Shown here piece after piece: positions 8,734 to 18,679 of a DNA stretch of 64,000 nt. The notes below the pieces were generated by a model that saw only the letters and a list, made by a program, of their open reading frames with translations, had not been told where the DNA came from and did not search any database. The DNA is from Glycomyces lechevalierae (GTDB taxonomy: Bacteria; Actinomycetota; Actinomycetes; Mycobacteriales; Micromonosporaceae): the NCBI RefSeq assembly GCF_027622945.1, contig NZ_JAPZVQ010000001.1, positions 225,183 through 289,182 of the forward strand, given 5' to 3'. Made by a program: the position numbers and the translations under genes. How positions within the stretch are numbered: position 1 is the stretch's first letter; each line of letters begins with the position of its first letter.

Positions 8734-9426
8734 ATGCCAGCTCGAGCCGGAGCCGCGCCAGCCGTCGCGATGACCCTGCCCGAGATGGGCGGGCGCCGCG
8801 CCAGCTACCGGGAGCGCATAGGCGAGGCCCTGCGGGCCGCCGTCATCGCCGGGGAGCTCGCCCCGGGCAAGGTCTACTCAGTGCCCGTCCTCGCCGAGCA
8901 GTTCGGGGTCTCGGCCACGCCCGTCCGCGAGGCGATGCTCGACCTCGTCAAGGAGGAGCTGGTCGAACCGGTGCCCAACAAGGGCTTCCGGGTCAAGGTC
9001 GTCTCCGAGGCGCAGCTCGACGAGTACACGAAGCTGCGCGAGCTCATCGAGATCCCCACGACCGTCGCGCTCGCGACCACCGCGGACCTCGCCGACATCG
9101 AGGCGCTGCGCCCGCTCGCGCAGGCGATCGTGGACGCCGCCGCCGAAGAGGACCTCATCGCGTACGTGGAGGCCGACATGCGCTTCCACCTGGAGATGCT
9201 CGCGCTCTCGGGCAACGCCACGCTCGTCGAGACCGTCCGCAACCTCCGCCAGCGCTCACGCCTGTACGGCCTGACGGCCCTCATGGAACTGGGCGAGCTG
9301 GAGGAGTCGGCCGGCGAGCACCTCGAGATCCTGCACGGGCTCCTGACCCGCGACCCCGAGTACGTGCGACAGGTGATGGAACTGCACCTCAGCCACGTCC
9401 GAGGTTCGTGGGCCCAGCCCTCCTGA
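8734..9426 (+). CDS. GntR-family regulator, FCD type
   Basis: A 230-residue regulator. Residues 25-90 form the GntR winged helix: RIGEALRAAVIAGELAPGK, then VLAEQFGVSATPVREAML, which contains the recognition helix. The rest is an all-helical FCD ligand domain with conserved Asp and His residues, as in DMRFHLEML and HLEIL, that normally bind a metal and a carboxylate ligand. The ATG is preceded by GAGGAGG with good spacing. Lying directly behind the epimerase gene, it probably senses hydroxyproline or an intermediate and controls this cluster. The palindromic TGTGACATA elements at 6640, 6721 and 8706 are candidate operators. Confidence 0.88.
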   Translation: MPARAGAAPAVAMTLPEMGGRRASYRERIGEALRAAVIAGELAPGKVYSVPVLAEQFGVSATPVREAMLDLVKEELVEPVPNKGFRVKVVSEAQLDEYTKLRELIEIPTTVALATTADLADIEALRPLAQAIVDAAAEEDLIAYVEADMRFHLEMLALSGNATLVETVRNLRQRSRLYGLTALMELGELEESAGEHLEILHGLLTRDPEYVRQVMELHLSHVRGSWAQPS

Positions 9427-9431
9427 ACGTG

Positions 9432-9523
9432 GAAGCGGGGGGGGGGGGGGGGGCCCCGGCCCCGGGGGGGCCCCCCCCCCCCGCCGGGCCCCGCGGGGGG
9501 GCCCCCCCCCCCCCCCCCGCTTC
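9432..9523. repeat. G17/C17 inverted repeat
   Basis: A run of 17 G (9437-9453) and a run of 17 C (9502-9518) are flanked by GAAGC and GCTTC, making a 22-bp perfect inverted repeat around 48 bases that are themselves only G and C. It starts five bases after the GntR stop codon and could fold into a very stable hairpin. Such long homopolymers are rare in bacterial chromosomes, so assembly or base-calling error is a real possibility. Confidence 0.7.
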
Positions 9524-9590
9524 GCTGTACGCAGCGTCAGTGGTCGTCCCAATGCCCGGCGTGAGGGGCGCGGCGGTGTCCGTCGTGCAT

Positions 9591-9830
9591 TTAGTCGGTG
9601 TGGTCGCCGTGGGCGACGGCGACGTGCCCGCAACCCTTGGCGTGCTGGTGCGCGTGCCCGTCGTGGACGTGGTGGCCCTGCGGTTCGCATTCGTCGACGT
9701 GGTCGCCGTGGATCCGGTGCAGGTGGCCGTCGCGGGCGTAGTCGGTGTGGTCGCCGTGCAGGACCGCGACGTGCCCGCAGTCCTTGCCGTGGTGGTGGTC
9801 GTGCCCGGCGTGTTCCTTGTGCGCGGCCAT
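9591..9830 (-). CDS. His/Cys-rich metal-binding protein, truncated by an in-frame stop
   Basis: A 79-residue soluble protein in which about a quarter of residues are His, arranged in repeats such as CGHVAVLHGDHTDY and CGHVAVAHGDHTD. Similar small actinobacterial proteins are often loosely called zinc transporter permease, but there is no membrane segment; a zinc or nickel buffer is more credible. AGGAGG precedes the ATG. Directly after the TAA stop the same frame continues for another 17 codons (His-Asp-Gly-His, ending His-Trp-Asp-Asp-His) to a TGA at 9537. The first internal repeat has Tyr where the stop falls, so the stop looks like a Tyr-to-stop change (TAC or TAT to TAA) and the ancestral protein had 97 residues. 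Confidence 0.7.
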   Translation of the reverse strand: MAAHKEHAGHDHHHGKDCGHVAVLHGDHTDYARDGHLHRIHGDHVDECEPQGHHVHDGHAHQHAKGCGHVAVAHGDHTD

Positions 9831-9964
9831 GTCGCCGCCCTCCTCAGTCTTTCCCCGTTGCGGGCCGGCGCGACGGCGCGGCCCCCAGCCACCGTCGCGG
9901 CGGCGGGCGCCCGTTAGGAGGCCCTTTCTCGATCCGGGGCCGGGTTCCCGACATGCGCGGGCGG

Positions 9965-11896
9965 TCAGCGTTCGGCGTCGCGGATGGCGACGGCGGCGTT
10001 GATGAGGCCGATGTGGCTGAAGGCCTGCGGGAAGTTGCCGAGCATCTCGCCCGTGGCGGTGTCGATCTCCTCGGACATGAGGCCGAGGTCGTTGGCGCAG
10101 GCGGCGGCGAGGGCGAAGGCCTCGCGGGCGCGTTCGGGGCGGCCGGTGAGGGCGAGGGCCTGGGCGAGCCAGAACGTGCACATCACGAAGGAGCCTTCGG
10201 CGCCGTCGAGGCCGTCGACGCCGGATTCGTAGCGGCGCACTAGGCCTCGGGGGTCGAGGAGCCGGTCGGCGATGGCGTCCACTGTCGAGACGAGGCGGGG
10301 GTCGTCGCCGGGGAGGAAGCCGACGGCGGGCATGCTGAGCACGGCGGCGTCCAGGTCGGCGCGGCCGTCGGCGGTGCTGTCGAGGGTGGCGCAGAAGGCG
10401 CCGGCGGCGGGGTTCCAGCCGCGCGTCTCGATGGCCTCGCGGATGCGGTCGCGTTCGGCGGCCCAGCGGGTTGCGGCGTCGCCTTCGATGTCGAGGAGGT
10501 CGGTGAACTTCACGGCGCGGTCGAGGGCGACCCAGCACATGAGCTTCGAGTAGGTGTAGTGGCGGGGCGCGCCGCGCGATTCCCAGATGCCCTGGTCGGG
10601 CTGCTCCCACTGGTCGGCGGCGGCGTCGGCGACGCGGGCGAGGAACTGGCGGCCGGTCTCGTCGAGCCGGCCGAGGTGGCCGCGCAGGTGCCAGGCGGCG
10701 TCGAGGAGTTCGCCGTAGACGTCGAGCTGGGGCTGTTGCCATGCGGCGTTGCCGACGCGGACGGGACGTGAAGCGCGCCAGCCGGACAGGTGGCCGAGTT
10801 CGCGTTCGGACAGGTCGTGCTCGCCGCCGATGCCGAACATGATCTGGAGGGCCGACTCGGGCCGGTAGTGCGCGGCGGCGTGGGTCATGAACTCGAAGAA
10901 CTCGACGGCCTCGCCGTGGCAGCCGGCGCCGGCGAGCGCCTGCACGGTGAAGCTGGCGTCGCGCACCCACGCGTACCGGTAGTCCCAGTTGCGGCCGGCG
11001 CCCACGGACTCGGGCAGCGAGGTGGTGGGCGCGGCGACGATCGCGCCGGTGGGCTGGAAGCGGAGCGCTTCGAGGACGAGGATCGAGCGGCGCACGAGAT
11101 GGGGCAGGGGGCCCTCCCAGGGCGGGTGGGCGCCGGACCAGGCCTGCCAGCCGTCGATGGTCTCGGTGAGGGCGGCGTCGATCGCCTCAGGCGTCCAGGT
11201 CGCGGGCGGCTGATCGGCGAGTCCGGTGGTCTGGGCGGCGAAGCGGAGGCGGTCGCCGGCGCGGAGGTGGAGGCGGGCGGTGGCACCGGCGTGTCCGAAG
11301 TCGAGCGTGACGGGGCTGCTGAGGACGGAGCGGTTGGGCCCGCCGGTGGCGAGGACGCCGCCGGGGACGGCGGTGAGGATGGGGGTGACGAGGCCGTACT
11401 CGGGTCTGGGCCGGAACGTGAAGTCGAGTTCCATCTCCCCTGCGGTGCATTCGAGGACGCGGAGGGTCGCGATGGGGGCGTGGGCGGCGAGGAGGAGGCG
11501 ATCGTCGGCGTCGTCGTCGTCCGGGTCGCTCGCGGGCGGCAGGGCCTGCTCGGTGCCGGTTCCGGTGTCGCCGGTGCCGGTGGGGCCGAGGGCGAGCGCG
11601 TCGGTGAGGTGGGCGGTGCCGGTGTCGGTGGTGAAGACGGTGCGCAGGGCGAAGCTGTCGCCCACATAGGAGCGTTCGGTGCGGAAGGGCGCGGCCGGGC
11701 GGATCGACCAGTGGCCGGCTTCGGGGTCGAGGAGGCGGCCGAAGACGGCGGGGCTGTCGAAGCGGGGGCGGCAGAGCCAGTCGATGGAGCCGTCGATCGA
11801 GACCAGGGCGGCGCCGTGGCGGTCGGAGAGGAGGGCGTAGTCCTCGATCGGGCGACCTGAGGCCGCGTTCGCTTGGGCGTCGTCGTGTCGGTCCAT
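9965..11896 (-). CDS. GH15 family glucosidase (glucoamylase or trehalase)
   Basis: A 643-residue cytosolic glycoside hydrolase of family 15. The N-terminal beta-sandwich begins with IEDYALLSDRHGAALVS and GSIDWLC. The (alpha/alpha)6 catalytic domain carries GRNWDYRYAWVRDASFT. The probable acid/base Glu439 is in GIWESRG and the second catalytic Glu567 in GAEGSFVM. Actinobacterial members hydrolyse trehalose or short alpha-glucans to glucose, and the sequence alone does not decide which. There is no signal peptide. The ATG at 11896 has GAGGAG eight bases upstream. Longer open frame upstream to 12658 is antisense to the next gene. Confidence 0.88.
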   Translation of the reverse strand: MDRHDDAQANAASGRPIEDYALLSDRHGAALVSIDGSIDWLCRPRFDSPAVFGRLLDPEAGHWSIRPAAPFRTERSYVGDSFALRTVFTTDTGTAHLTDALALGPTGTGDTGTGTEQALPPASDPDDDDADDRLLLAAHAPIATLRVLECTAGEMELDFTFRPRPEYGLVTPILTAVPGGVLATGGPNRSVLSSPVTLDFGHAGATARLHLRAGDRLRFAAQTTGLADQPPATWTPEAIDAALTETIDGWQAWSGAHPPWEGPLPHLVRRSILVLEALRFQPTGAIVAAPTTSLPESVGAGRNWDYRYAWVRDASFTVQALAGAGCHGEAVEFFEFMTHAAAHYRPESALQIMFGIGGEHDLSERELGHLSGWRASRPVRVGNAAWQQPQLDVYGELLDAAWHLRGHLGRLDETGRQFLARVADAAADQWEQPDQGIWESRGAPRHYTYSKLMCWVALDRAVKFTDLLDIEGDAATRWAAERDRIREAIETRGWNPAAGAFCATLDSTADGRADLDAAVLSMPAVGFLPGDDPRLVSTVDAIADRLLDPRGLVRRYESGVDGLDGAEGSFVMCTFWLAQALALTGRPERAREAFALAAACANDLGLMSEEIDTATGEMLGNFPQAFSHIGLINAAVAIRDAER

Positions 11897-11977
11897 GATG
11901 CGGCTCCTCGCCTTCTGGCGGCATTCTATGGCGCGCAGCGGGAGCCGCGGCCGCTTTCGGTGCCATATGCCATGCGA

Positions 11978-11994
11978 CATGTGACATACCACTG
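11978..11994 (+). repeat. Dispersed repeat copy 5
   Basis: CATGTGACATACCACTG, with an additional heptamer CATGCGA directly before it at 11971-11977, gives a visible 7-bp periodicity. It lies in the divergent gap between the GH15 gene and the ABC importer operon, about 80 bp upstream of the Zur-like palindrome. Confidence 0.75.
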
Positions 11995-12068
11995 GGCGCA
12001 TCCGCGATGTGCGACAGGTGAGTCGGATTCCGGAGTTGTGATCCGGGGCAAGTCCCCGCGGCCTATAG

Positions 12069-12089
12069 AAATGAATACGGTTTTCATTT
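12069..12089. promoter_or_regulatory. Zur-box-like operator upstream of ABC importer
   Basis: The core TGAATAC-G-GTTTTCA is a 7-1-7 palindrome with one mismatched pair. It extends by three more A/T pairs on each side, so nine of ten pairs match over 21 bp. This fits the actinobacterial Zur consensus (TGAAAAT-G-ATTTTCA type). Such an AT-rich palindrome is striking in 70% GC DNA. It is centred about 60 bp upstream of the start codon of the substrate-binding protein, next to TATAGA and GTATAT elements that could be -10 boxes. Zinc-dependent repression of the importer is inferred. Confidence 0.7.
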
Positions 12090-12139
12090 GTATATGGTTC
12101 CGGGACGCACCGTCCGAACCTCCCCGTTGGAGTCCTCCC

Positions 12140-13621
12140 TTGCCTGTCTCCCGCCGTTCGCTCCTCGCGGCCGCCTCCGCCGCGCCCGTCCTCGGCCTGG
12201 CCGCCTGCTTCTCCGAAGGGTCCGAGGGCGCCGGCGCGACCGGCCGCATCCGGGTCGCGCACATGCTGCCGCCCCGCTCCGGGCTCTCCCCGCTGTCCGA
12301 CGACGCGTTCAAGCTCTCCCGCTGGGCCACCGCCGAGACCCTGGTCGTGCTCGACCCCGACGGCAACGCGCTCCCCTGGCTCGGCACCGAATGGGTCCAG
12401 GACGGCAACACCTGGACCTTCACGCTCCGCGAGGACGTGGTTTTCCACGACGGCACCGCGTTCACCGCCGAGGCGGTCGCCAACTCGCTCACCGTCGCAG
12501 CCCAGGCCGCCCCGAAACCGCGCATCCTCGACGGCATCGACCTCACCGTGGCGGCCGACGGGAACACCGTCGCCGTCACCACCGCCGAAGCCGATCCGCT
12601 GCTCCCCCACCGGTTGTCCTCGCCCCAGCTCGCGATCCTCGCCGCGAGGGCCTACCACGACGGCATCGTCGACCCGGTGGGCGCCGGCACCGGCGCGTTC
12701 GTCCTCACCGGAGTCGACGGCACCGTCTCCGCCTCCCTCGACCGGAACGAGGACTGGTGGGGCGGCGAGGTCCTCGCCGCCGGGATCGACGCGTCGTTCG
12801 TCCCCGACGGCACCGCCCGCGCCGGGAAGCTCCGCGCGGGCGAGGCGGACATCGTCGAGTCCATCCCGGTCTCCCAGGCGGGCCTGCTCGAACCGGGCCA
12901 GATCACCGAGGTGCCCATGCCGCGCACCTGCACGCTCTACCTCAACTGCTCGACCGGGCCCTTCACCGACCCGGGCGTGCGCGCCGCCGCCCGCGAGGCC
13001 ATCGACGCGTCCTCCATCGTGGACGGCGTCTATGACGGCCGCGCCGACCTCGCCGAAGGCCTGCTCGGACCGGCGATCCCGTGGGCCGCCGAACGCGACG
13101 GACGCACCGCGCCCGCCACCGCCGCGGACGCCGCCGGGACCGCGATCACCTTGGGCACCTTCACCGACCGCGCCGAACTGCCCGAGGTCGCCCAGGTCCT
13201 CCAGCAGCAGTTGCAGGACGCCGGGTTCACCGTGGAGCTCGACATCCGCGAGTACGCGAACATCGAGGCGGACGCGCTCGACGGCGCGTTCGACGCGTTC
13301 CTACTCTCGCGCGCGACAGTCCTCGACTCGGGCGACCCGGTCGCGTACCTGTTCTCCGACTTCGCCTCCGAAGGCTCGTTCAACCTCTCCCAGTTCGCCG
13401 ACGACGGTGTGGACGCGGCCCTCCACACGGCCTCGGCCGCCGTGCCGGGCGCGGAGCGGCGCTCCGCCGTCCTGGCCGCCGAGACGGCGATCCTCAACGC
13501 CGACGCGGCGATCCCGCTCCTGCACGAGCGGGTCATCCAGGGCGACGCGGCAGGCGTGACCGGGTCCATCAAGGACCCGCGCGAACGCGAGCTCGTCGGC
13601 CCCGAGACCCGCGTGGCCTAG
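12140..13621 (+). CDS. Family 5 (nickel/peptide type) substrate-binding lipoprotein
   Basis: A 493-residue extracellular solute-binding protein of SBP family 5 (DppA/NikA/CntA type). The TTG start at 12140 is preferred since GGAG lies seven bases upstream and the product then begins with a Tat-like signal, SRRSLLAAAS, and lipobox LAAC. Downstream features are typical of the family, for example WATAETLVVLD, WTFTLREDVVFHDG and the late RSAVLAAETAIL. It is the first gene of an operon encoding a fused permease and a fused ATPase. Members import peptides, Ni2+ chelates or metallophores. The Zur-like box upstream suggests a zinc-metallophore ligand, which is inference. Confidence 0.87.
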   Translation: MPVSRRSLLAAASAAPVLGLAACFSEGSEGAGATGRIRVAHMLPPRSGLSPLSDDAFKLSRWATAETLVVLDPDGNALPWLGTEWVQDGNTWTFTLREDVVFHDGTAFTAEAVANSLTVAAQAAPKPRILDGIDLTVAADGNTVAVTTAEADPLLPHRLSSPQLAILAARAYHDGIVDPVGAGTGAFVLTGVDGTVSASLDRNEDWWGGEVLAAGIDASFVPDGTARAGKLRAGEADIVESIPVSQAGLLEPGQITEVPMPRTCTLYLNCSTGPFTDPGVRAAAREAIDASSIVDGVYDGRADLAEGLLGPAIPWAAERDGRTAPATAADAAGTAITLGTFTDRAELPEVAQVLQQQLQDAGFTVELDIREYANIEADALDGAFDAFLLSRATVLDSGDPVAYLFSDFASEGSFNLSQFADDGVDAALHTASAAVPGAERRSAVLAAETAILNADAAIPLLHERVIQGDAAGVTGSIKDPRERELVGPETRVA

Positions 13622-13623
13622 CG

Positions 13624-15357
13624 ATGCGCCATGCCATCGCCCGGCTCGGCGCGCTCGCGGCGCTGCTCGCCGTCATCGGCCTGCTGCCGTGGCTCTCCCG
13701 CAACGACCCGGCGCTCACCGTGCTCCGCGCCAAATCGGCCGAGCAGGAGGCGACCCCGGAGGCGCTCGACGCGATCCGCGCCGACCTCGGCCTCGACGCC
13801 GGGCCCCTGGCCCTCCTGGGCCGCTGGGCCGCCGACCTGCTCCGCGGAGACCTCGGCACCTCGTGGGTCTCCGGCTACCCGGTCGGGCCCGCCGTCGCGT
13901 CCGGCCTCGGAACCTCGTTGACGCTCATGGCATGCGCACTCGCGGTGGCGCTGCTCCTCGCCGCCGTGCTGTGTGCGCGGACCGTGTGGCGGGGCGCGCG
14001 CGGCACCCTCGGCGAAGGCCGGCCCGGCGGCGCGATCGGCGCGGTCCTGGTCGCGTGCCCCGAATTCCTCATCGCCACGGTCGGCCTCATCGTCGTCGGC
14101 GTCTGGCTCGGCTGGCTGCCGACCTCGGGCTGGGCCGGGCCCGCGAACCTCGTGCTGCCCGCGGTCGCCTTGGGCATCCCGGCCGGGGGGATGCTCGGAC
14201 GGCTCGTCGGCGACGCCCTCCCCGGCGCGTTCGACGAGCGGTGGGTCGCCCTGTGGCGCTCGGCGGGTGTCACGGAAGGGCGGATCGCGCTCGGCGTGCT
14301 CCGCCGCGCCCTGCCCGCGGTCGTGCCGCAGTTCGGCATGGTCGTCGTCGCGTTGACCGGCGGGGCCGTGGCGGTCGAGACGATCTTCGCGGTCCCCGGG
14401 ATCGGCCGGACCGCGTTGGGGGCGGCCAAATCCCAGGATCTGCCGCTCCTGCAGGGCTGCGTGCTCGCGCTCATGTGCCTCGGCCTCGCCGCCGGAGCAC
14501 TCGGGCACCTGGCCCGGCGGGCGATGCTCGGCTCGGGCCTGCGCGATGCCGCACTCAGCCCGCCCCCGCCGCCGCGCAACCCGTCCGGCCCGCGCCAGTA
14601 TGCGGTGCCGGTGGCCCTCGCGGCAGTCCTGGCGCTGGTCGTCGTGTGGGGCATGCTCCGCGACCCGCTCACCGTGGACGTCACCGCCAAGCTGCTGCAG
14701 CCGTCGTGGGGCCACCCGCTCGGCACGGACGCGCTCGGGCGGGACGTGCTCGCCCGGCTCGGCCACGGCGCCGCCAACACGGTCGGCTCGGCGTTCGCGG
14801 TGTGCGCCTTCGGGTTCGCGCTCTCGCTCGCGCTGGGGTTCGCGCCCAGGGCCTCAGCGGGCGTCGCCGACGTCGCGAACGCGGTCCCGGCCGTCCTCGC
14901 GGGCGTGCTCGTCGCGGCGGCGCTCGGCCCGGGCACGATCGGCGCGGCCATTGCCGTCGCAGCCGTGTCCTGGCCCAACCTGACCGCGCACGCGGCTGCG
15001 CTGACGCAGGAGGCGCGGGCCGCCTCGTACCTCACCGCACAGCGGGCCCTCGGCGCGAGCCCGCGCTGGATCACGATCCGGCACGTGCTGCCGGAAGTGG
15101 CCGGTCTCTTGGCGCGTCATGCGGTGCTGCGGCTGCCCGGCACCGCGCTGGCGATCGCCTCGCTGGGGTTCCTGGGACTCGGCACGCAGCCGCCGACGCC
15201 CGAATGGGGTCTCCTGCTGGACGAATCCCGCGCCTATGTGGAGGTCGCGCCCGCTGCAGCCCTGGCTCCGGCCGCCGCGATCGCCTTCCTTGCCGCCCTG
15301 ACAGTCTCGAGCGCGAACCTCACGCGCCTGCCGCGTCGGAAGGCGGTGTTCGCATGA
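13624..15357 (+). CDS. Fused ABC permease (NikB-like plus NikC-like)
   Basis: A 577-residue protein joining two BPD_transp_1 permease domains that are normally separate subunits. Residues 1-300 look like a DppB/NikB subunit, with the conserved AVETIFAVPGIGRTALGAA after the EAA loop. Residues from about 330 look like a DppC/NikC subunit, with HPLGTDALGRDVLARL and an EAA-type loop ending GFLGLGTQPPTPEWG. A proline-rich linker at about 313-325 joins the halves. It starts two bases after the stop of the binding protein, so the two are surely co-transcribed. Having both permeases in one chain fixes a 1:1 stoichiometry. Confidence 0.87.
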   Translation: MRHAIARLGALAALLAVIGLLPWLSRNDPALTVLRAKSAEQEATPEALDAIRADLGLDAGPLALLGRWAADLLRGDLGTSWVSGYPVGPAVASGLGTSLTLMACALAVALLLAAVLCARTVWRGARGTLGEGRPGGAIGAVLVACPEFLIATVGLIVVGVWLGWLPTSGWAGPANLVLPAVALGIPAGGMLGRLVGDALPGAFDERWVALWRSAGVTEGRIALGVLRRALPAVVPQFGMVVVALTGGAVAVETIFAVPGIGRTALGAAKSQDLPLLQGCVLALMCLGLAAGALGHLARRAMLGSGLRDAALSPPPPPRNPSGPRQYAVPVALAAVLALVVVWGMLRDPLTVDVTAKLLQPSWGHPLGTDALGRDVLARLGHGAANTVGSAFAVCAFGFALSLALGFAPRASAGVADVANAVPAVLAGVLVAAALGPGTIGAAIAVAAVSWPNLTAHAAALTQEARAASYLTAQRALGASPRWITIRHVLPEVAGLLARHAVLRLPGTALAIASLGFLGLGTQPPTPEWGLLLDESRAYVEVAPAAALAPAAAIAFLAALTVSSANLTRLPRRKAVFA

Positions 15358-15505
15358 CCGCTCGCGTTTCCACTCCGACGGGCATTCCCAACATTCCCGG
15401 CGTCAGCCTTCAAACCGGACACTCGGGGACCCCCCGATTTCAACGATGCCCGCCGGGTCCGACGATCCAGCGCCTCCACGTGTCACTCGAAAAGGTGAAA
15501 GCCCC

Positions 15506-17227
<1,722 letters not shown>

Positions 17228-17554
17228 GAGCTCGGGTGCCCCCGGGGATGCCCACCGGCGCAAGACGGCGCACCGGTGCCCGATGCGGCCTAACGGTTTG
17301 GCCTCACCGATCGATGCCTCATAGGAAGTCTGCGAAGGGCTCACGCCAGCGCCCGTTATGACTCATCGGGCGCGGGCTCCGACGGATGCGCTTAGCACCT
17401 GCCGAACATGGGTGTCCTTTCAGGCCTGAGCGGTCGTGCATTCAGGACGAAAGGGATAAGTGTTTACGGGCGCGATCCCGGGAGGTGCGGCCGGGCGGTG
17501 CATCGGGAAGGTGCGTCGGCGGGAGGCGGCCCGGCGGGCCGCCTCCCGTGCGGG
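17228..17554. other. Intergenic region between convergent operons
   Basis: I see no gene of 40 codons or more with a credible start. A hairpin of GCGCCCG and CGGGCGC (17349-17373, 11-base loop) could end the ABC operon but lacks a T-run. The strong stem at 17521-17547 is listed separately. Confidence 0.5.
17521..17547 (-). terminator. Perfect 12-bp stem-loop terminator
   Basis: GGGAGGCGGCCC, a three-base loop and the exact complementary arm lie eight bases past the stop of the OYE-family gene on the minus strand. No T-run follows, as is common for actinobacterial terminators. Confidence 0.75.
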
Positions 17555-18649
17555 TCAGGCGGGTCTGCGTTCGGCGCGGCGGTATTGGAGCGGGAGCGGG
17601 TGCTCGGCGCCGAGCTCGAGCGCGGCCTGGCGGGGCCAGTACGGGTTGCGCAGGAGTTCGCGGCCGAGGAGGACGGCGTCGGCGCCGCCGTCGGCGATGA
17701 TCTTCTCTGCCTGCTGCACTTCGGTGATGATGCCGACGGCGGCCGAGGGCATCCCGGCTTCGCGGCGGATCCGCTCGGCGAACGGCACCTGGTAGCCGGG
17801 CCCGGCGACGATGCGGGCGTTCGGGAGGTTGCCGCCGGTGGTGGCGTCGACGAGGTCGATGCCGTGGTCGCGCAGGAGCGCGGCGAGGCGGACGGTCTGG
17901 TCGGCGGTCCATCCTTCGGGTTCGATCCAGTCGGTCGCCGAGAGCCGGAACAGGACCGGCACTTCCTCGCCCACGGTGGCGCGCACGGCGTCGGCGATCT
18001 CGAGGGCGAGGCGGGTGCGGCCTTCGAAGTCGCCGCCGTATTCGTCCTCGCGCCGGTTCGAGGCCGGGGACAGGAATTCGTGGACGAGGTAGCCGTGCGC
18101 GGCGTGCACTTCGATGACCTCGTACCCGGCGTCGAGGGAGCGCTGGGCGGCTTCGGCGAAGGCGGTGACGACGCCGCGGATCTCCTCAGCGCTGAGCTCG
18201 TGCGGGACGGCGTGGTCGCCGTCGAAGGCGATCGCGCTGGGCCCCACGGGTTCCCAGCCGCCCTGGTCGGGGCCGAGGGGGCGGCCGCCGTGGAGTTCGC
18301 TGTCGGTGGAGGCCTTACGGCCGGCGTGGGCGATCTGGATGCCGGGGACGACCCCCTGGGTGCGCATGAACGCGGTGAGCCGCCGGTGGCCTTCGACTTG
18401 GGCGTCGTTCCAGATGCCGAGGTCGTAGGGGCTGATGCGGCCTTCGGGCACGATCGCGGTGGCCTCCACGAGGATCAAGCCCGGTCCTCCGGCTGCTCTG
18501 GAGCCGTAGTGCTGGAGGTGCCAGTCGTTGGGGACGCCGGTGTCGGGCCCCTCGTTGGCGGCGCTGTACTGGCACATGGGCGCCATCCAGATGCGGTTGG
18601 GAACAGTGGTCCCGCGCAGGGTGATCGGGGTGAACAGGTTGCTGGTCAT
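17555..18649 (-). CDS. Old Yellow Enzyme family NADH:flavin oxidoreductase (YqjM-like)
   Basis: A 364-residue FMN-dependent ene-reductase. MAPMCQYSA near residue 25 carries the Cys typical of the YqjM/thermophilic-like class. HAGRKA and EVIEVHAAHGYLVHEF provide flavin and substrate contacts, and GADAVLLGRELLRNP near the end is the phosphate-binding loop. It would reduce activated C=C bonds of enals, enones or quinones using NAD(P)H. It is the last gene of a three-gene minus-strand operon behind a DJ-1 hydrolase and a hydroxyacid dehydrogenase, divergent from a MarR regulator; this set suggests defence against reactive electrophiles. AGGGAG precedes the ATG. Confidence 0.9.
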   Translation of the reverse strand: MTSNLFTPITLRGTTVPNRIWMAPMCQYSAANEGPDTGVPNDWHLQHYGSRAAGGPGLILVEATAIVPEGRISPYDLGIWNDAQVEGHRRLTAFMRTQGVVPGIQIAHAGRKASTDSELHGGRPLGPDQGGWEPVGPSAIAFDGDHAVPHELSAEEIRGVVTAFAEAAQRSLDAGYEVIEVHAAHGYLVHEFLSPASNRREDEYGGDFEGRTRLALEIADAVRATVGEEVPVLFRLSATDWIEPEGWTADQTVRLAALLRDHGIDLVDATTGGNLPNARIVAGPGYQVPFAERIRREAGMPSAAVGIITEVQQAEKIIADGGADAVLLGRELLRNPYWPRQAALELGAEHPLPLQYRRAERRPA

Positions 18650-18679
18650 GTTGGCTCCCTTTGGGTCATGGAATGGGGC

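Noticed and set aside
8706-11994. ACCACT-containing sites as DasR operators
   Set aside because: The DasR consensus has AGTGGTCTAGACCACT symmetry. Only one ACCACT half is present here, attached to a different core.
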